From: Rhizobium rhizogenes NBRC 13257
GTDB lineage: Bacteria; Pseudomonadota; Alphaproteobacteria; Rhizobiales; Rhizobiaceae
Assembly (NCBI RefSeq): GCF_000696095.1
Contig: NZ_BAYX01000025.1
Span: 1 to 64,000, forward strand
Length of the DNA stretch: 64,000 bases
Direction of reading: 5' to 3'
Shown here in pieces: positions 7,672-15,937 of this stretch. Position 1 is the first letter of the stretch, and each line of letters opens with the position of its first letter. The notes under the pieces were generated by a model, which saw only the letters and a program-made list of their open reading frames with translations, had not been told where the DNA came from and searched no databases. A program made the translations under genes and the position numbers.

Positions 7672-8338
7672 GCTCTTCCGTCTTCAGCACTTTCAGGCGC
7701 GGCTCGGTCGAGACGCCGAAGTCGGCCGGTGTCTTTTTGTCAAGCGGCTTCTTCTTCGCCTTCATGATGTTCGGCAGCGAGGCATAGCGCGGCTCGTTGA
7801 GGCGAAGGTCGGTGGTGACAACGGCCGGAAGCTTGATCTCGATGGTCTGCAGGCCGCCGTCGACTTCACGGGTCACGGTCGCCTTGCCGTCACCGATCTC
7901 GATCTTCGAGGCGAAGGTCGCCTGTGCCGAGCCGAGGAGGGCTGCCAGCATCTGGCCGGTCTGGTTCGAATCGTCGTCGATCGCCTGTTTGCCGACGATG
8001 ATCAGGCCCGGCTGTTCGGCGTCTGCGACACCCTTGAGGATCTTGGCGACCGCCAGCGGCTCGACGGCATCATCGGTCTCGACCAGGATCGCCCGGTCGG
8101 CGCCCATGGCGAGCGCGGTGCGCAGCGTCTCTTCGGCCTTGGCAGGCCCGATCGAGACGACGATCACTTCCTCAGCCTTGCCAGCCTCCTTCAGCCGCAG
8201 CGCTTCCTCAACCGAGATCTCGTCGAACGGGTTCATCGACATCTTCACATTCGCAAGCTCGACGCCCGTACCATCCGGCTTGACCCGGATCTTGACGTTG
8301 TAATCGACGACGCGCTTAACAGGCACGAGTATTTTCAT
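7589..8338 (-). CDS. etfB: Electron transfer flavoprotein beta subunit
   Basis: 249 residues from the ATG at 8336-8338 (MKILVPVKRVVDYNVKIRVK), which has an AGAGGA site upstream; the longer frame adds a non-conserved N-terminus. The AMP-binding beta-subunit motif VKMSMNPFDEISVEEALRLK is at about residues 31-50, and the recognition-loop region AKKKPLDKKTP is near 195. It is the partner of EtfA immediately downstream. It follows the GMC oxidoreductase gene by 46 bases, in the order GMC-etfB-etfA-reductase-proC. Confidence 0.95.
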   Translation of the reverse strand: MKILVPVKRVVDYNVKIRVKPDGTGVELANVKMSMNPFDEISVEEALRLKEAGKAEEVIVVSIGPAKAEETLRTALAMGADRAILVETDDAVEPLAVAKILKGVADAEQPGLIIVGKQAIDDDSNQTGQMLAALLGSAQATFASKIEIGDGKATVTREVDGGLQTIEIKLPAVVTTDLRLNEPRYASLPNIMKAKKKPLDKKTPADFGVSTEPRLKVLKTEEPSGRKAGIKVGSVAELVEKLKTEAGVL

Positions 8339-8384
8339 GGAACAACGTCCTCTGTCTTTCCGGGTTTTCGTAAAGGCCGGCCGA

Positions 8385-10010
8385 TCAGCCAGCCTTGTAA
8401 TAGGAGGCATTTGACGGCGGCAGCGGTTCCTTGCCGCATATCCGGTCAGCAAGCTTCTCCGCCATCATCATGATTGCGGCGCTCAGATTGGCAGTGACGA
8501 CGCGCGGCATGATTGAGGCGTCCACGACACGCATGCGCCGCACCGCCTTCACACGCGCTTCTCTATCGACCACAGCCTCGTCATCCGTGCCCATCCGGCA
8601 TGTGCCGGACGGATGGTAGGAGGTGCCGAGATTGGCCCGCACGAATGTCTCCAGCTCCGCGTCGCTTTGCACATCCGATCCGGGAGAAAGCTCCTGGCCG
8701 CGATATTTGTCCCAGGCCGGCTGGCGGATCAGATCTCGCGCGAGCCGCACGCCATCGACCAGATCTTTCAAGTCCCGTGGCGACTGCAGGTGATTGAAGA
8801 CGATAGAGGGCGCCTCGGCGGGATCGGCGGAACGAAGCGTCACCGAACCGCGACTTTCCGGCCGCGACAGGTCCATCCAGAATTGGAAACCGGGTATGGC
8901 AACCAGTTTGCCGTTCTTCACATAGCGCGTCAGCGGCAGGAACTCGAACTGCATGTTGGGAAAGGCAACATCATCGTGTGTCCGCAGGAAAGCGCCGGTC
9001 TCGAAGAAATTGGAGGCCCCCAACCCTCCCCGCGTCAAAAACCATTCGACACCGAGCCTGGCCCGACCGAAGAGATTGAGCTCGGAGACCAGCGAATCCT
9101 CATAGTTCGTCGCATATTGCAGATTGACGCCCGGATGGTTTTCGAGATTTCGGCCGACCTGACGCGCCTCGCCCTTGAGCGCAATGCCGTGACGGCGCAA
9201 TTCGTCAGGATCGCCGACACCCGACAGCATCAGCAATTGCGGTGTATTAAACGCTCCGGCGCAGAGAATGACTTCCCGCTCGCAATCGACAAGCCGCGGC
9301 CTACCGTTTTCAAGGATCTCGATACCGATGGCAGCCCCGTTCTCGACCACGACCCGGCTGACCAAGGTCTTGGACATGATGTGGAGATTGTCGCGCTTGG
9401 CCGCCGGGTGCAGATAGCCGCGCGCCGACGACCAGCGCTGTCCGCCGTGAATAAAGGATTGGGCGATGTGGAGCCCTTCCTGACGATATCCATTGTGATC
9501 AGGCGTCACCGAATAGCCCGCCTGCTCGCCGCCGCGCAGGAAGGCATCATAGAGCTTGTGCTCCGCCTTGCAGCGGCTGATACGCATCGGGCCGTCGCCC
9601 CCGCGCCATTCGTCAGCGCCGTCCGCGAATGTCTCCATGCGCCGGAAATAGGGAAGGCAATGGGCGAAATCCCATTCCGGCAAGCCTTGCTTGGCCCAGC
9701 CGTCGAAATCCATGGGGTTTCCCCGATTGTAGATCATCGCGTTGATCGAGGAGGAACCGCCGATCACCTTGCCGCGCTTTTCGTCCATGGTGCGCCCGCC
9801 GAGATTGGGTTCCGGGCCGGATTGATAACCCCATCCGAGCTTCTTGCTTTGATAGGCAAAAGGGAGTGCGGCAGGCATGGCTATGACTGGCCCGCGATCC
9901 GATCCACCGGCCTCAACGAGAAGGACCCGGATCGCCGGATCTTCGCTAAGGCGGGCCGCCAGGATGCATCCTGCCGAGCCTGCCCCGACAATGATGTAGT
10001 CGTAAGCCAT
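8385..10010 (-). CDS. GMC-family FAD oxidoreductase (choline dehydrogenase-like)
   Basis: 541 residues. GMC enzymes oxidise alcohols with FAD. Features in order: FAD motif YIIVGAGSAGCILAARLSED (5-24), GMC signature 1 around GKVIGGSSSINAMIYNRGN (about 80-98), signature 2 GAFNTPQLLMLSGVG (about 252-266), and the C-terminal active-site region TSYHPSGTCRMG with its histidine. There is no signal peptide, so it is cytoplasmic. It leads the operon that also encodes ETF and two imine reductases; ETF may take its electrons, though GMC dehydrogenases often use quinone directly. The substrate is unknown: an amino alcohol or hydroxy compound. A TTGTATAA operator lies 60 bases upstream. Confidence 0.88.
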   Translation of the reverse strand: MAYDYIIVGAGSAGCILAARLSEDPAIRVLLVEAGGSDRGPVIAMPAALPFAYQSKKLGWGYQSGPEPNLGGRTMDEKRGKVIGGSSSINAMIYNRGNPMDFDGWAKQGLPEWDFAHCLPYFRRMETFADGADEWRGGDGPMRISRCKAEHKLYDAFLRGGEQAGYSVTPDHNGYRQEGLHIAQSFIHGGQRWSSARGYLHPAAKRDNLHIMSKTLVSRVVVENGAAIGIEILENGRPRLVDCEREVILCAGAFNTPQLLMLSGVGDPDELRRHGIALKGEARQVGRNLENHPGVNLQYATNYEDSLVSELNLFGRARLGVEWFLTRGGLGASNFFETGAFLRTHDDVAFPNMQFEFLPLTRYVKNGKLVAIPGFQFWMDLSRPESRGSVTLRSADPAEAPSIVFNHLQSPRDLKDLVDGVRLARDLIRQPAWDKYRGQELSPGSDVQSDAELETFVRANLGTSYHPSGTCRMGTDDEAVVDREARVKAVRRMRVVDASIMPRVVTANLSAAIMMMAEKLADRICGKEPLPPSNASYYKAG

Positions 10011-10054
10011 TCTCTTTTCCCTCAGGTTGGCCGGATACGGCCCACCAATATTGG

Positions 10055-10078
10055 ATACGATAATATTATTTTGTATAA
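10055..10078. promoter_or_regulatory. Candidate regulon operator upstream of the GMC-etf operon
   Basis: ATACGATAATATTATT (10055-10070) runs directly into TTGTATAA (10071-10078). The 16-base part recurs, with one difference, as the complement of 15871-15886 in the aldehyde dehydrogenase/DAO promoter, and the octamer recurs in five other intergenic regions of this cluster. Confidence 0.6.
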
Positions 10079-10215
10079 ACTTTTGTCAAACCAAAAACCG
10101 CAGCCTTGCGAAATTTGGTGATCCGCCCGTGATTTGGGAGCGACACATCAGCCGCAGCGGCAGAAATGGAGGCTAGAGGCGGCGCATGGAGGGGAATGCA
10201 GTAGCTTTAGCCGGC

Positions 10216-10872
10216 TCAAGAGCGATGACGCCGGCTGGCCTGCACCGATTTCTTCGTTTGCTCGATATGGGTTTCCAGCAAAGCTGTTGCCTGCTCGATA
10301 TCTCCTTCGCGGCAGAGCGCCAGTAGCAGTTCATGCTCCTTGCGGGGGCGCTCTTTTCCGGCGGCCAGAGACACCTGCATGCGCACGAAGCGGTTCACGT
10401 GGCCGTAATTCGCTTCGATCATCGACAGAAGGCGAGGCCGGTGACAGGGTGCATAGATCGACCAGTGGAACTGCCAGTTCATGCTACCCCAGCTTTCCGG
10501 GTTCGGCTCCCGGTTATAGCCTTCAAGAATGCTCTCCGCGTGACTGAAATCCTCCTCGGCCATTTCCGGAATAGCGAGACGAAGTGCGTGGCATTCCAGC
10601 GCAATCCGGATGTCCAACATCTCCAGCACATCGTCCAAGGAGAGGCTGGCAACGATAGCGCCGCGATTGGGTTCAATCTTCACCAATCCTTCGGTTTCGA
10701 GTTGCCTAAGAGCCTCGCGGACGGGAATTCGGCTGATGCCGAACTGTTCGGCCAGCTGATCTTGGCGGAGCTGCGTTCCTTCCGTGAGATCGCCGCTTAG
10801 AATAGCTTCTCGCAATCCATCTCGCACAACATCAGGCGCGGATCGACGCGGTTCCATGATCTTAGTCACCAC
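10216..10872 (-). CDS. GntR-family regulator, FCD subfamily (paralogue 1)
   Basis: Up to 218 residues; the first codons are GTG GTG, and an ATG five codons on is an alternative start. The winged helix (LREAILSGDLTEG, QLAEQFGISRIPVREALRQL) spans about residues 20-75 and the FCD ligand domain follows (ALECHALRLAIPEMAEEDF; HWSIYAPCHRPRLLSMIEANY). Strong similarity across its whole length to the GntR at 18614-19270 shows recent paralogy. It lies between the GMC operon and the EamA/ABC genes, with TTATAC-N5-GTATAA right at its promoter, so autoregulation and control of both flanks is likely. The inducer is probably the transported amino/imino acid. Confidence 0.9.
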   Translation of the reverse strand: MVTKIMEPRRSAPDVVRDGLREAILSGDLTEGTQLRQDQLAEQFGISRIPVREALRQLETEGLVKIEPNRGAIVASLSLDDVLEMLDIRIALECHALRLAIPEMAEEDFSHAESILEGYNREPNPESWGSMNWQFHWSIYAPCHRPRLLSMIEANYGHVNRFVRMQVSLAAGKERPRKEHELLLALCREGDIEQATALLETHIEQTKKSVQASRRHRS

Positions 10873-10887
10873 TGTACCTTATACGTT

Positions 10888-10904
10888 TTATACAGATTGT
10901 ATAA
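10888..10904. promoter_or_regulatory. Inverted repeat TTATAC-N5-GTATAA, candidate GntR operator
   Basis: Perfect 6-base arms (10888-10893 and 10899-10904), containing TTGTATAA at 10897-10904, lie 16 bases upstream of the GntR start. A further TTATAC half site is at 10879-10884. Palindromes of this size with GTA/TAC half sites fit FCD-type GntR dimers. Confidence 0.6.
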
Positions 10905-10939
10905 TTTGCAATTGCGCCTTATGCAAGCAGATGCTTACG

Positions 10940-11806
10940 TCAGGCAACAGCTTTGCGAGAGAAGATCGCGCATCCGGCGGATCCCACCATAATCAGCACG
11001 ATGGACAGCATCTGCTGGTTCGAAAGCCGCTCGTTCAAGATTAGGGCACCCATCAGGGCACTCATGGCCGGTGCTGCGCTCAACAAGATACCGAGTGCGT
11101 TCGGCGGCAATCGTCGGAAGGCGAACATTTCGAGCATGTATGGAATGGCGCTCGACAGCAAAGCCACAAGAAGACCGACCGTCAAAATCTGCCAGCCAAG
11201 AAGCGATGCCCCCGCATTGTAGACCCCGAAAGGGACACCGAACGTGGCTGCCACGGCCATCCCCAGCGAAACCGCTCGCGCCGGTCCGAGCGGAGATATT
11301 TTCTTGCCGAAAAGGATATAGCAGGCCCAGCAAGCAGCCGCGCCAGCCGCGAAAAGCAGGCCAACGGGATCGAGGTCATTCTCCGTTCTGAGCGGGAGTA
11401 GAAAAACAAGGCCGCCCACGGCGGTCGCCAGCCACAGGAAATCGAGCGGCCGTCTTGAATGAGCAAGGGCGACAAGCAGGGGACCGGTCACCTCGACGGC
11501 TGCGGCGACACCGAGAGGAAGACGCGCGAACGCCTGATAGATCAGGATGTTCATCAAGCCGAGGGAGACGCCAAAGCCGATAATCGCGAGTGGCGGGGCT
11601 CGTTGAGTTCCTTTACGCCAGGGCCGGCCGATCACCATAAGCAGAAGTGCCGAAAAACCGAGACGCAAGGCGGTGACGCCTTCTGGGCCGACGGCAGCAA
11701 AAAGGCTCTTCCCCAAAGCCGCGCCGAGCGCCGAACAAGTCAGCGCGCCGACGATGGCCGGGGATGCCCAGGCTTGAGCGCCTGAGCTGAAAGCGGTCGT
11801 CCTCAT
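10940..11806 (-). CDS. EamA/DMT-superfamily exporter (RhtA-like)
   Basis: 288 residues from the ATG at 11804-11806, which has an excellent AAGGAGGT site 9 bases upstream; the frame stays open further but without a site. About ten hydrophobic segments form two EamA repeats (GALTCSALGAALGKSLFAAV early, AAGAAACWACYILFGKKI in the second half). RhtA-type proteins export amino acids such as threonine and homoserine; here it may relieve excess of the substrate or its intermediates. It lies 125 bases downstream of the ABC ATPase gene on the same strand and could be read from the same transcript. Confidence 0.85.
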   Translation of the reverse strand: MRTTAFSSGAQAWASPAIVGALTCSALGAALGKSLFAAVGPEGVTALRLGFSALLLMVIGRPWRKGTQRAPPLAIIGFGVSLGLMNILIYQAFARLPLGVAAAVEVTGPLLVALAHSRRPLDFLWLATAVGGLVFLLPLRTENDLDPVGLLFAAGAAACWACYILFGKKISPLGPARAVSLGMAVAATFGVPFGVYNAGASLLGWQILTVGLLVALLSSAIPYMLEMFAFRRLPPNALGILLSAAPAMSALMGALILNERLSNQQMLSIVLIMVGSAGCAIFSRKAVA

Positions 11807-11931
11807 TCGTCTAAACCTCCTTTGTGGCGCAAGACAAGCGGGACTGATCGAACTGTAAGCGATCATCGACCGCAGCGATCTTTCAAGCCGCGTATCCGGC
11901 AATGGACGAACAACGACCGCGATGACCTGCC

Positions 11932-12660
11932 CTATCGGATATGCTGCAGGAAGCTCGCAAGCCGCTCGCTTGGAGGGTTAGCAAGCAGTTCCTTGGGGTC
12001 TCCGTCGTGCAGGATGTGGCCCTTGTCGATAAAGAGCAGACGACTGCCGACGTCCCGAGCAAAGCCGATCTCGTGGGTGACCACGACCATCGTCATGCCT
12101 TCATCCGCAAGCTGTCGCATCACCTGGAGAACCTCGTGGCGCAGTTCGGGATCAAGAGCCGACGTCGGCTCATCGAAAAGCATCAGCTTCGGGCGCACCG
12201 CCAGCGACCTGGCGATCGCAACGCGCTGCTGCTGCCCGCCCGAGAGCTGACTCGGATAATGCCCTGCCCTTTCCGACAGGCCGACCTTGGCCAGCAAATC
12301 CCTGGCGATCGTCTCCGCTTCGGCCTTGCCGGATCGCCGCACCTTCAAAGGGCCGAACATGACGTTTTCGAGCGCCGTCATGTGCGGAAAGAGGTTGAAC
12401 TGCTGGAACACCATCCCTGCCTCGAGGCGGATCTGGCGGATTTCGGCGTTTGTGCCTTTCGCACTGAGACCATCGACGATCAAGTCGCCGCTTTGAATGG
12501 TCTCAAGGACATTGATGCAGCGCAGCAGCGTGGATTTGCCCGACCCGGAGGGGCCGATCAGGAAAACGATCTCGCCCTGGTCTATCGAGAGATCGATGGA
12601 TTTCAGGACATCAAGCGTGCCGTAACTTTTTACGACTTTTCGGAATTCTACGATGCTCAT
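11932..12660 (-). CDS. Polar amino-acid ABC transporter, ATP-binding protein
   Basis: 242 residues, typical for GlnQ/HisP. Walker A GPSGSGKST is near residue 36, the signature LSGGQQQRVAIARSL near 138, Walker B LMLFDEPTSALDPE near 160 and the switch histidine in VVVTHEIGFA near 195. It energises uptake with the permease gene just upstream, whose end it overlaps by 4 bases. It is most like PAAT-family ATPases for polar or basic amino acids. The substrate is inferred from the neighbouring amino/imino acid enzymes. Confidence 0.93.
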   Translation of the reverse strand: MSIVEFRKVVKSYGTLDVLKSIDLSIDQGEIVFLIGPSGSGKSTLLRCINVLETIQSGDLIVDGLSAKGTNAEIRQIRLEAGMVFQQFNLFPHMTALENVMFGPLKVRRSGKAEAETIARDLLAKVGLSERAGHYPSQLSGGQQQRVAIARSLAVRPKLMLFDEPTSALDPELRHEVLQVMRQLADEGMTMVVVTHEIGFARDVGSRLLFIDKGHILHDGDPKELLANPPSERLASFLQHIR

Positions 12661-13313
12661 GTCATTTGAATCCGCTTTTCGATCACCCGGAAGATGATTG
12701 CCATGATGCTGATGATGACGAGATAGATGGCGCCGACGGCGGCCCAGATCTCCACCGCCCGATAATTCTCGGTCATGATCTCCTGGCCCGTCCGTGTCAG
12801 CTCGGCAACGCCGATGACGATCAGCAGCGAGGTGTCCTTCAGGCCGATGATGAACTGATTTCCAAGCGCCGGAACCATCCGCCGAAAGGCAACCGGTCCG
12901 ATGATGTAAAGGAGGACCCGGTGGAGCGGCAGCCCCATCGCCAACCCGGCTTCGCGGAGTCCGTACGGCACGGCCAGGAAGCCACCACGAACAATTTCCG
13001 CAAGATAGGCCGAGGAATTGACCGTCAGGGCAATCATGCCAGCTGTCAAAGCCGTCAGCTTGATGTCGAGAAGCGACGGCAGCGCGAAATAGATGAACAT
13101 GATCTGCACGACCATCGGCGTACCGCGGATGAGGCCTATATAGACCTGCGCGATCAACGAAATATATTTAGGCGCGTAAGTCCTGACGACGCCGATAATG
13201 GTTCCCAGGATCATTCCCGCCAACAGCGACGCGGCGGCAACCATGATGGTTACGGCCGCGCCGCGAAGGAGTGCGGGAAGAGCCTCGATAATTGCCGACC
13301 ATTCGAAGGTCAT
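12657..13313 (-). CDS. Polar amino-acid ABC transporter, permease
   Basis: 218 residues with about five membrane segments and the HisM/GlnP-type EAA loop GLREAGLAMGLPLHRVLLYI (about residues 118-137). Only one permease gene is present, so the channel is probably a homodimer. It lies between the binding-protein gene (46 bases upstream) and the ATPase gene (4-base overlap). Confidence 0.93.
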   Translation of the reverse strand: MTFEWSAIIEALPALLRGAAVTIMVAAASLLAGMILGTIIGVVRTYAPKYISLIAQVYIGLIRGTPMVVQIMFIYFALPSLLDIKLTALTAGMIALTVNSSAYLAEIVRGGFLAVPYGLREAGLAMGLPLHRVLLYIIGPVAFRRMVPALGNQFIIGLKDTSLLIVIGVAELTRTGQEIMTENYRAVEIWAAVGAIYLVIISIMAIIFRVIEKRIQMT

Positions 13314-13359
13314 GCGAGCTCCCCTTATGTGTTGGTTTCGGTCTCAATCGCCTCGCAAA

Positions 13360-14106
13360 TCAACCGGGAAGCTTACCAAACCACTTCTTGTAGATGGCGT
13401 CGTAGCGCCCATCAGCCTTGATCTTCTTCAGTGCATCGTTCGTCTTTACGACCAGATCGCTGCCCTTCGGGAAAGCGATTGCGACAGGAATGCCATCGCC
13501 AACGGGGGCCTCCAGGACCTTCACTTTGCCCTTGCCCTCTGTCTGGGCAAAATATGCAAGGAAGGGGTAGTCGTAGACGACGGCATCGGCGCGCGACGCC
13601 TGCAACTCCATGAACATGTTGGTCACCTGTGGGAACAACGTGACTTGGGCTGTCGGAACATGCTCCTTTAGCCAGGTCGTCGAAGCAGCACCTGTTACGG
13701 ACGCAACCTTCTTGCCGGCGAGATCGTCGCCAGACTTGATCGTCGTATCGTTTGCAGCGATGAGAACGCCGAGAGCGCTTGTGTAATATACGTCAGAGAA
13801 ATCGACGACCTTCTTACGAGCATCGGTCGCAAAGATGCTCGAAATAGCCAAATCGATATTCGCGGTCTGAAGCGCTGGGATGAGCGCGCCGAAGTCCATT
13901 GGCGTGACGTTGTATTTGAAACCTGCTTCCTTGGCGATTTCAACAAGCAGATCTTGATCAAAGCCAACATACTTGCCGTCCTGAACAAAATCGAACGGCT
14001 TGGAGTCGATACTCGTGCCAACCACGATGGTCTTGTCCTGCGCAAAGACGGCCTGTGTGAAGGCCATGGTCGCGACAAGCGCTCCGAAGAATATACGTCT
14101 GTTCAT
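13360..14106 (-). CDS. Polar amino-acid ABC transporter, periplasmic binding protein
   Basis: 248 residues of the SBP_bac_3 family. An N-terminal signal peptide (FGALVATMAFTQAVFA, cleaved at about residue 22) precedes the mature protein. Family features include KPFDFVQDGKYVGFDQDLLV (about 37-56), LIPALQTANIDLAISSI and DVYYTSALGVLIA. It captures the substrate in the periplasm for the following permease and ATPase. Its promoter region contains several TTGTATAA-like boxes (14186-14230), placing it in the same regulon as the oxidative enzymes. Confidence 0.93.
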   Translation of the reverse strand: MNRRIFFGALVATMAFTQAVFAQDKTIVVGTSIDSKPFDFVQDGKYVGFDQDLLVEIAKEAGFKYNVTPMDFGALIPALQTANIDLAISSIFATDARKKVVDFSDVYYTSALGVLIAANDTTIKSGDDLAGKKVASVTGAASTTWLKEHVPTAQVTLFPQVTNMFMELQASRADAVVYDYPFLAYFAQTEGKGKVKVLEAPVGDGIPVAIAFPKGSDLVVKTNDALKKIKADGRYDAIYKKWFGKLPG

Positions 14107-14185
14107 CTCATGTTCCCCTTTGAATTCGTTGGTTAGCGAGCGTGCATCCGTCCATGACCGAGGGAGATTACATGCTCACAAAATG

Positions 14186-14230
14186 GATACAATCATACAA
14201 TATAGAATACTTCAACATACTATTGTATAA
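14186..14230. promoter_or_regulatory. Cluster of GTATAA/ATAC boxes upstream of the ABC importer
   Basis: An AT-rich stretch holds GGATACAATCATACAATATA followed by ATAC-TATT-GTATAA (14217-14230, including TTGTATAA at 14223-14230). It lies 80-125 bases upstream of the binding-protein gene. The multiple half sites suggest cooperative binding by the GntR pair. Confidence 0.55.
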
Positions 14231-14369
14231 AATTATATCGATGCGGACGATCTGCGTGAGAACGGGCAGTGGTCAAATCCATTCCAACACGAGCATTGCT
14301 GCCCACCGAGGCAACGCGACGCGATATCCCTTGCAGCCATAGAAGCCGCAGCGGATCTCCATCAGCGCC

Positions 14370-15806
14370 TTAAAGGCGCTTCTCGGAAATCATCTTCGTG
14401 CGCAAATATGCCTCGAGCCCCTCGATCCCGCTCTCGGCGCCATAACCCGACTCGTTGACACCGCCGAAGGGCGTTTCCGGTTCGTGAACAGATGTATGGT
14501 TGACCCCGACAACGCCGGCTTCGAGCGCTTCGCCGACGGCGGACGCCGTCGATCCATTGGTGGTAAAGAGATAGGCTGCGAGACCGAATGGAAGCGAGTT
14601 GGCGCGGGCGATCACCTCATCGACGGACTTGAAGGGCGTCAACTGAGCCAAGGGGCCAAACGGCTCCTCGGACATCACTCGGGCGTCGTCTGTCACGTCC
14701 TTCAGAACGGTAGGCGCATAGAAATAACCCTTGCGGTCAAGGCGCTCGCCCCCGAGCGCAACGGAGGCCCCTTTCTCGACGGCGTCCCGCACAAAAGCGT
14801 CCATCATGTCCAGCCGCCGTTCGGTGATCAGCGGGCCCATCTGCGTGCCTTCGTCGAGCCCGTTGCCGACGACAATCTTGCGGCTTCGCTCAACGAACCC
14901 CGTTACGAAGTGCTCATAGACGTTTTCCTGGATATAGAAGCGGGTGGGAGACGTGCAAACTTGCCCCGCATTGCGAAACTTGGCGGCAATCAGCACGTCG
15001 AGCGCCTTTTCCACGTCGGCATCTTCGAAAACGATCACCGGTGCGTGCCCGCCGAGCTCCATGGTGCAGCGTTTCAACGTCTCGGAGGCCAGGCGCTGCA
15101 ACAATTTTCCGACAGGCGTCGAGCCGGTCAGGGAAACCTTCTTCGGAACAGGAGAGGCAATCAGATGCTCGGAGATCGCGGCCGGCGGGCCGAAGACGAT
15201 GTTGAGCGCCCCTGCCGGCACGCCAGCATCCTGAAAGCAACGACCGATCGCAACGGCGGTACCGGGCGTCTCGTCGCTCGGCTTCACGATGATGCTGCAG
15301 CCAGCCGCAAGTGCTGCCGCCATCTTGAGGGTCACGTTGCCCGCCGGGAAATTCCATGCGGCAAAGCCAAGTGCCGGGCCCACCGGCTCCTTGAACACCA
15401 TCTGCCGCACTCCCGTCGCGCGCGCAGGAATAATCCGGCCATATGCGCGCTTTGCCTCCTCGGCATACCAGCGTGTCGCATCGGCGCAGAATTGGACCTC
15501 TCCCACGGCCTCTGCCAAGGCCTTGCCGTTCTCGAGCGTGAGGGTGCGGGCGATATCGCCTTTGCGGGCTTCGATAAGGTCCGCGGCCCGGCTCAGAATC
15601 TGCCAGCGATAGGCGGCCGTCGTGGTTTTCCAGGCCTGGAACGCTCTTCCCGACGCATCCAGTACACGATCCAGATCATCCCTGGTCGCATGGGGAACGG
15701 CGGCGATTTCGGCTCCGTCGGCCGGATTGAAGAGCGGCGCGGTCGCCCCGCTGCTTCCCTGCACCCAGGCGCCATCGATCAGCATTTCGAGTTTTTCAGC
15801 GTACAT
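14370..15806 (-). CDS. NAD(P)-dependent aldehyde dehydrogenase (semialdehyde type)
   Basis: 478 residues from ATG 15804-15806; a start nine codons earlier is possible. It oxidises an aldehyde to the acid. Visible motifs: AAWNFPAGN and KPSDETPGTA for the cofactor and fold, SLTGSTPVGK, the general-base segment MELGGHAPVIVFEDAD, and the catalytic cysteine in NAGQVCTSPTRF. It is closest in feel to succinate- or 2-oxoglutarate-semialdehyde dehydrogenases, which end many amino/imino acid pathways. It is transcribed divergently from two DAO-type flavoproteins across a 130-base region with shared operators. Confidence 0.9.
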   Translation of the reverse strand: MYAEKLEMLIDGAWVQGSSGATAPLFNPADGAEIAAVPHATRDDLDRVLDASGRAFQAWKTTTAAYRWQILSRAADLIEARKGDIARTLTLENGKALAEAVGEVQFCADATRWYAEEAKRAYGRIIPARATGVRQMVFKEPVGPALGFAAWNFPAGNVTLKMAAALAAGCSIIVKPSDETPGTAVAIGRCFQDAGVPAGALNIVFGPPAAISEHLIASPVPKKVSLTGSTPVGKLLQRLASETLKRCTMELGGHAPVIVFEDADVEKALDVLIAAKFRNAGQVCTSPTRFYIQENVYEHFVTGFVERSRKIVVGNGLDEGTQMGPLITERRLDMMDAFVRDAVEKGASVALGGERLDRKGYFYAPTVLKDVTDDARVMSEEPFGPLAQLTPFKSVDEVIARANSLPFGLAAYLFTTNGSTASAVGEALEAGVVGVNHTSVHEPETPFGGVNESGYGAESGIEGLEAYLRTKMISEKRL

Positions 15807-15860
15807 CCTCAGTCCCCTGGATTGCGTCATCAACCGAGCAACATCTCAGTCTTTTTCTAA

Positions 15861-15886
15861 TTGTATAAATAATAAGATTATCGTAT
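15861..15886. promoter_or_regulatory. Composite operator in the divergent aldehyde dehydrogenase / DAO promoter
   Basis: TTGTATAA (15861-15868) is followed by AATAAGATTATCGTAT (15871-15886). The latter is the complement of a box upstream of the GMC operon (10055-10070) with one difference, and the octamer has the same relative position there. It sits between the two divergent starts and could control both. Confidence 0.6.
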
Positions 15887-15937
15887 GCAATTATAAAACA
15901 TCGCATAATATACCGCTCTTGCGGAGGGACGCGTTCC

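Noticed and set aside
8613..10121. Long plus-strand open frame opposite the GMC gene
   Set aside because: It is antisense to a gene with complete GMC motifs, lacks a ribosome site and resembles no family; GC-rich codon use keeps opposite frames open.
14484..15860. Long plus-strand open frame opposite the aldehyde dehydrogenase
   Set aside because: The minus strand carries all aldehyde dehydrogenase motifs; the opposite frame has no recognisable domain.
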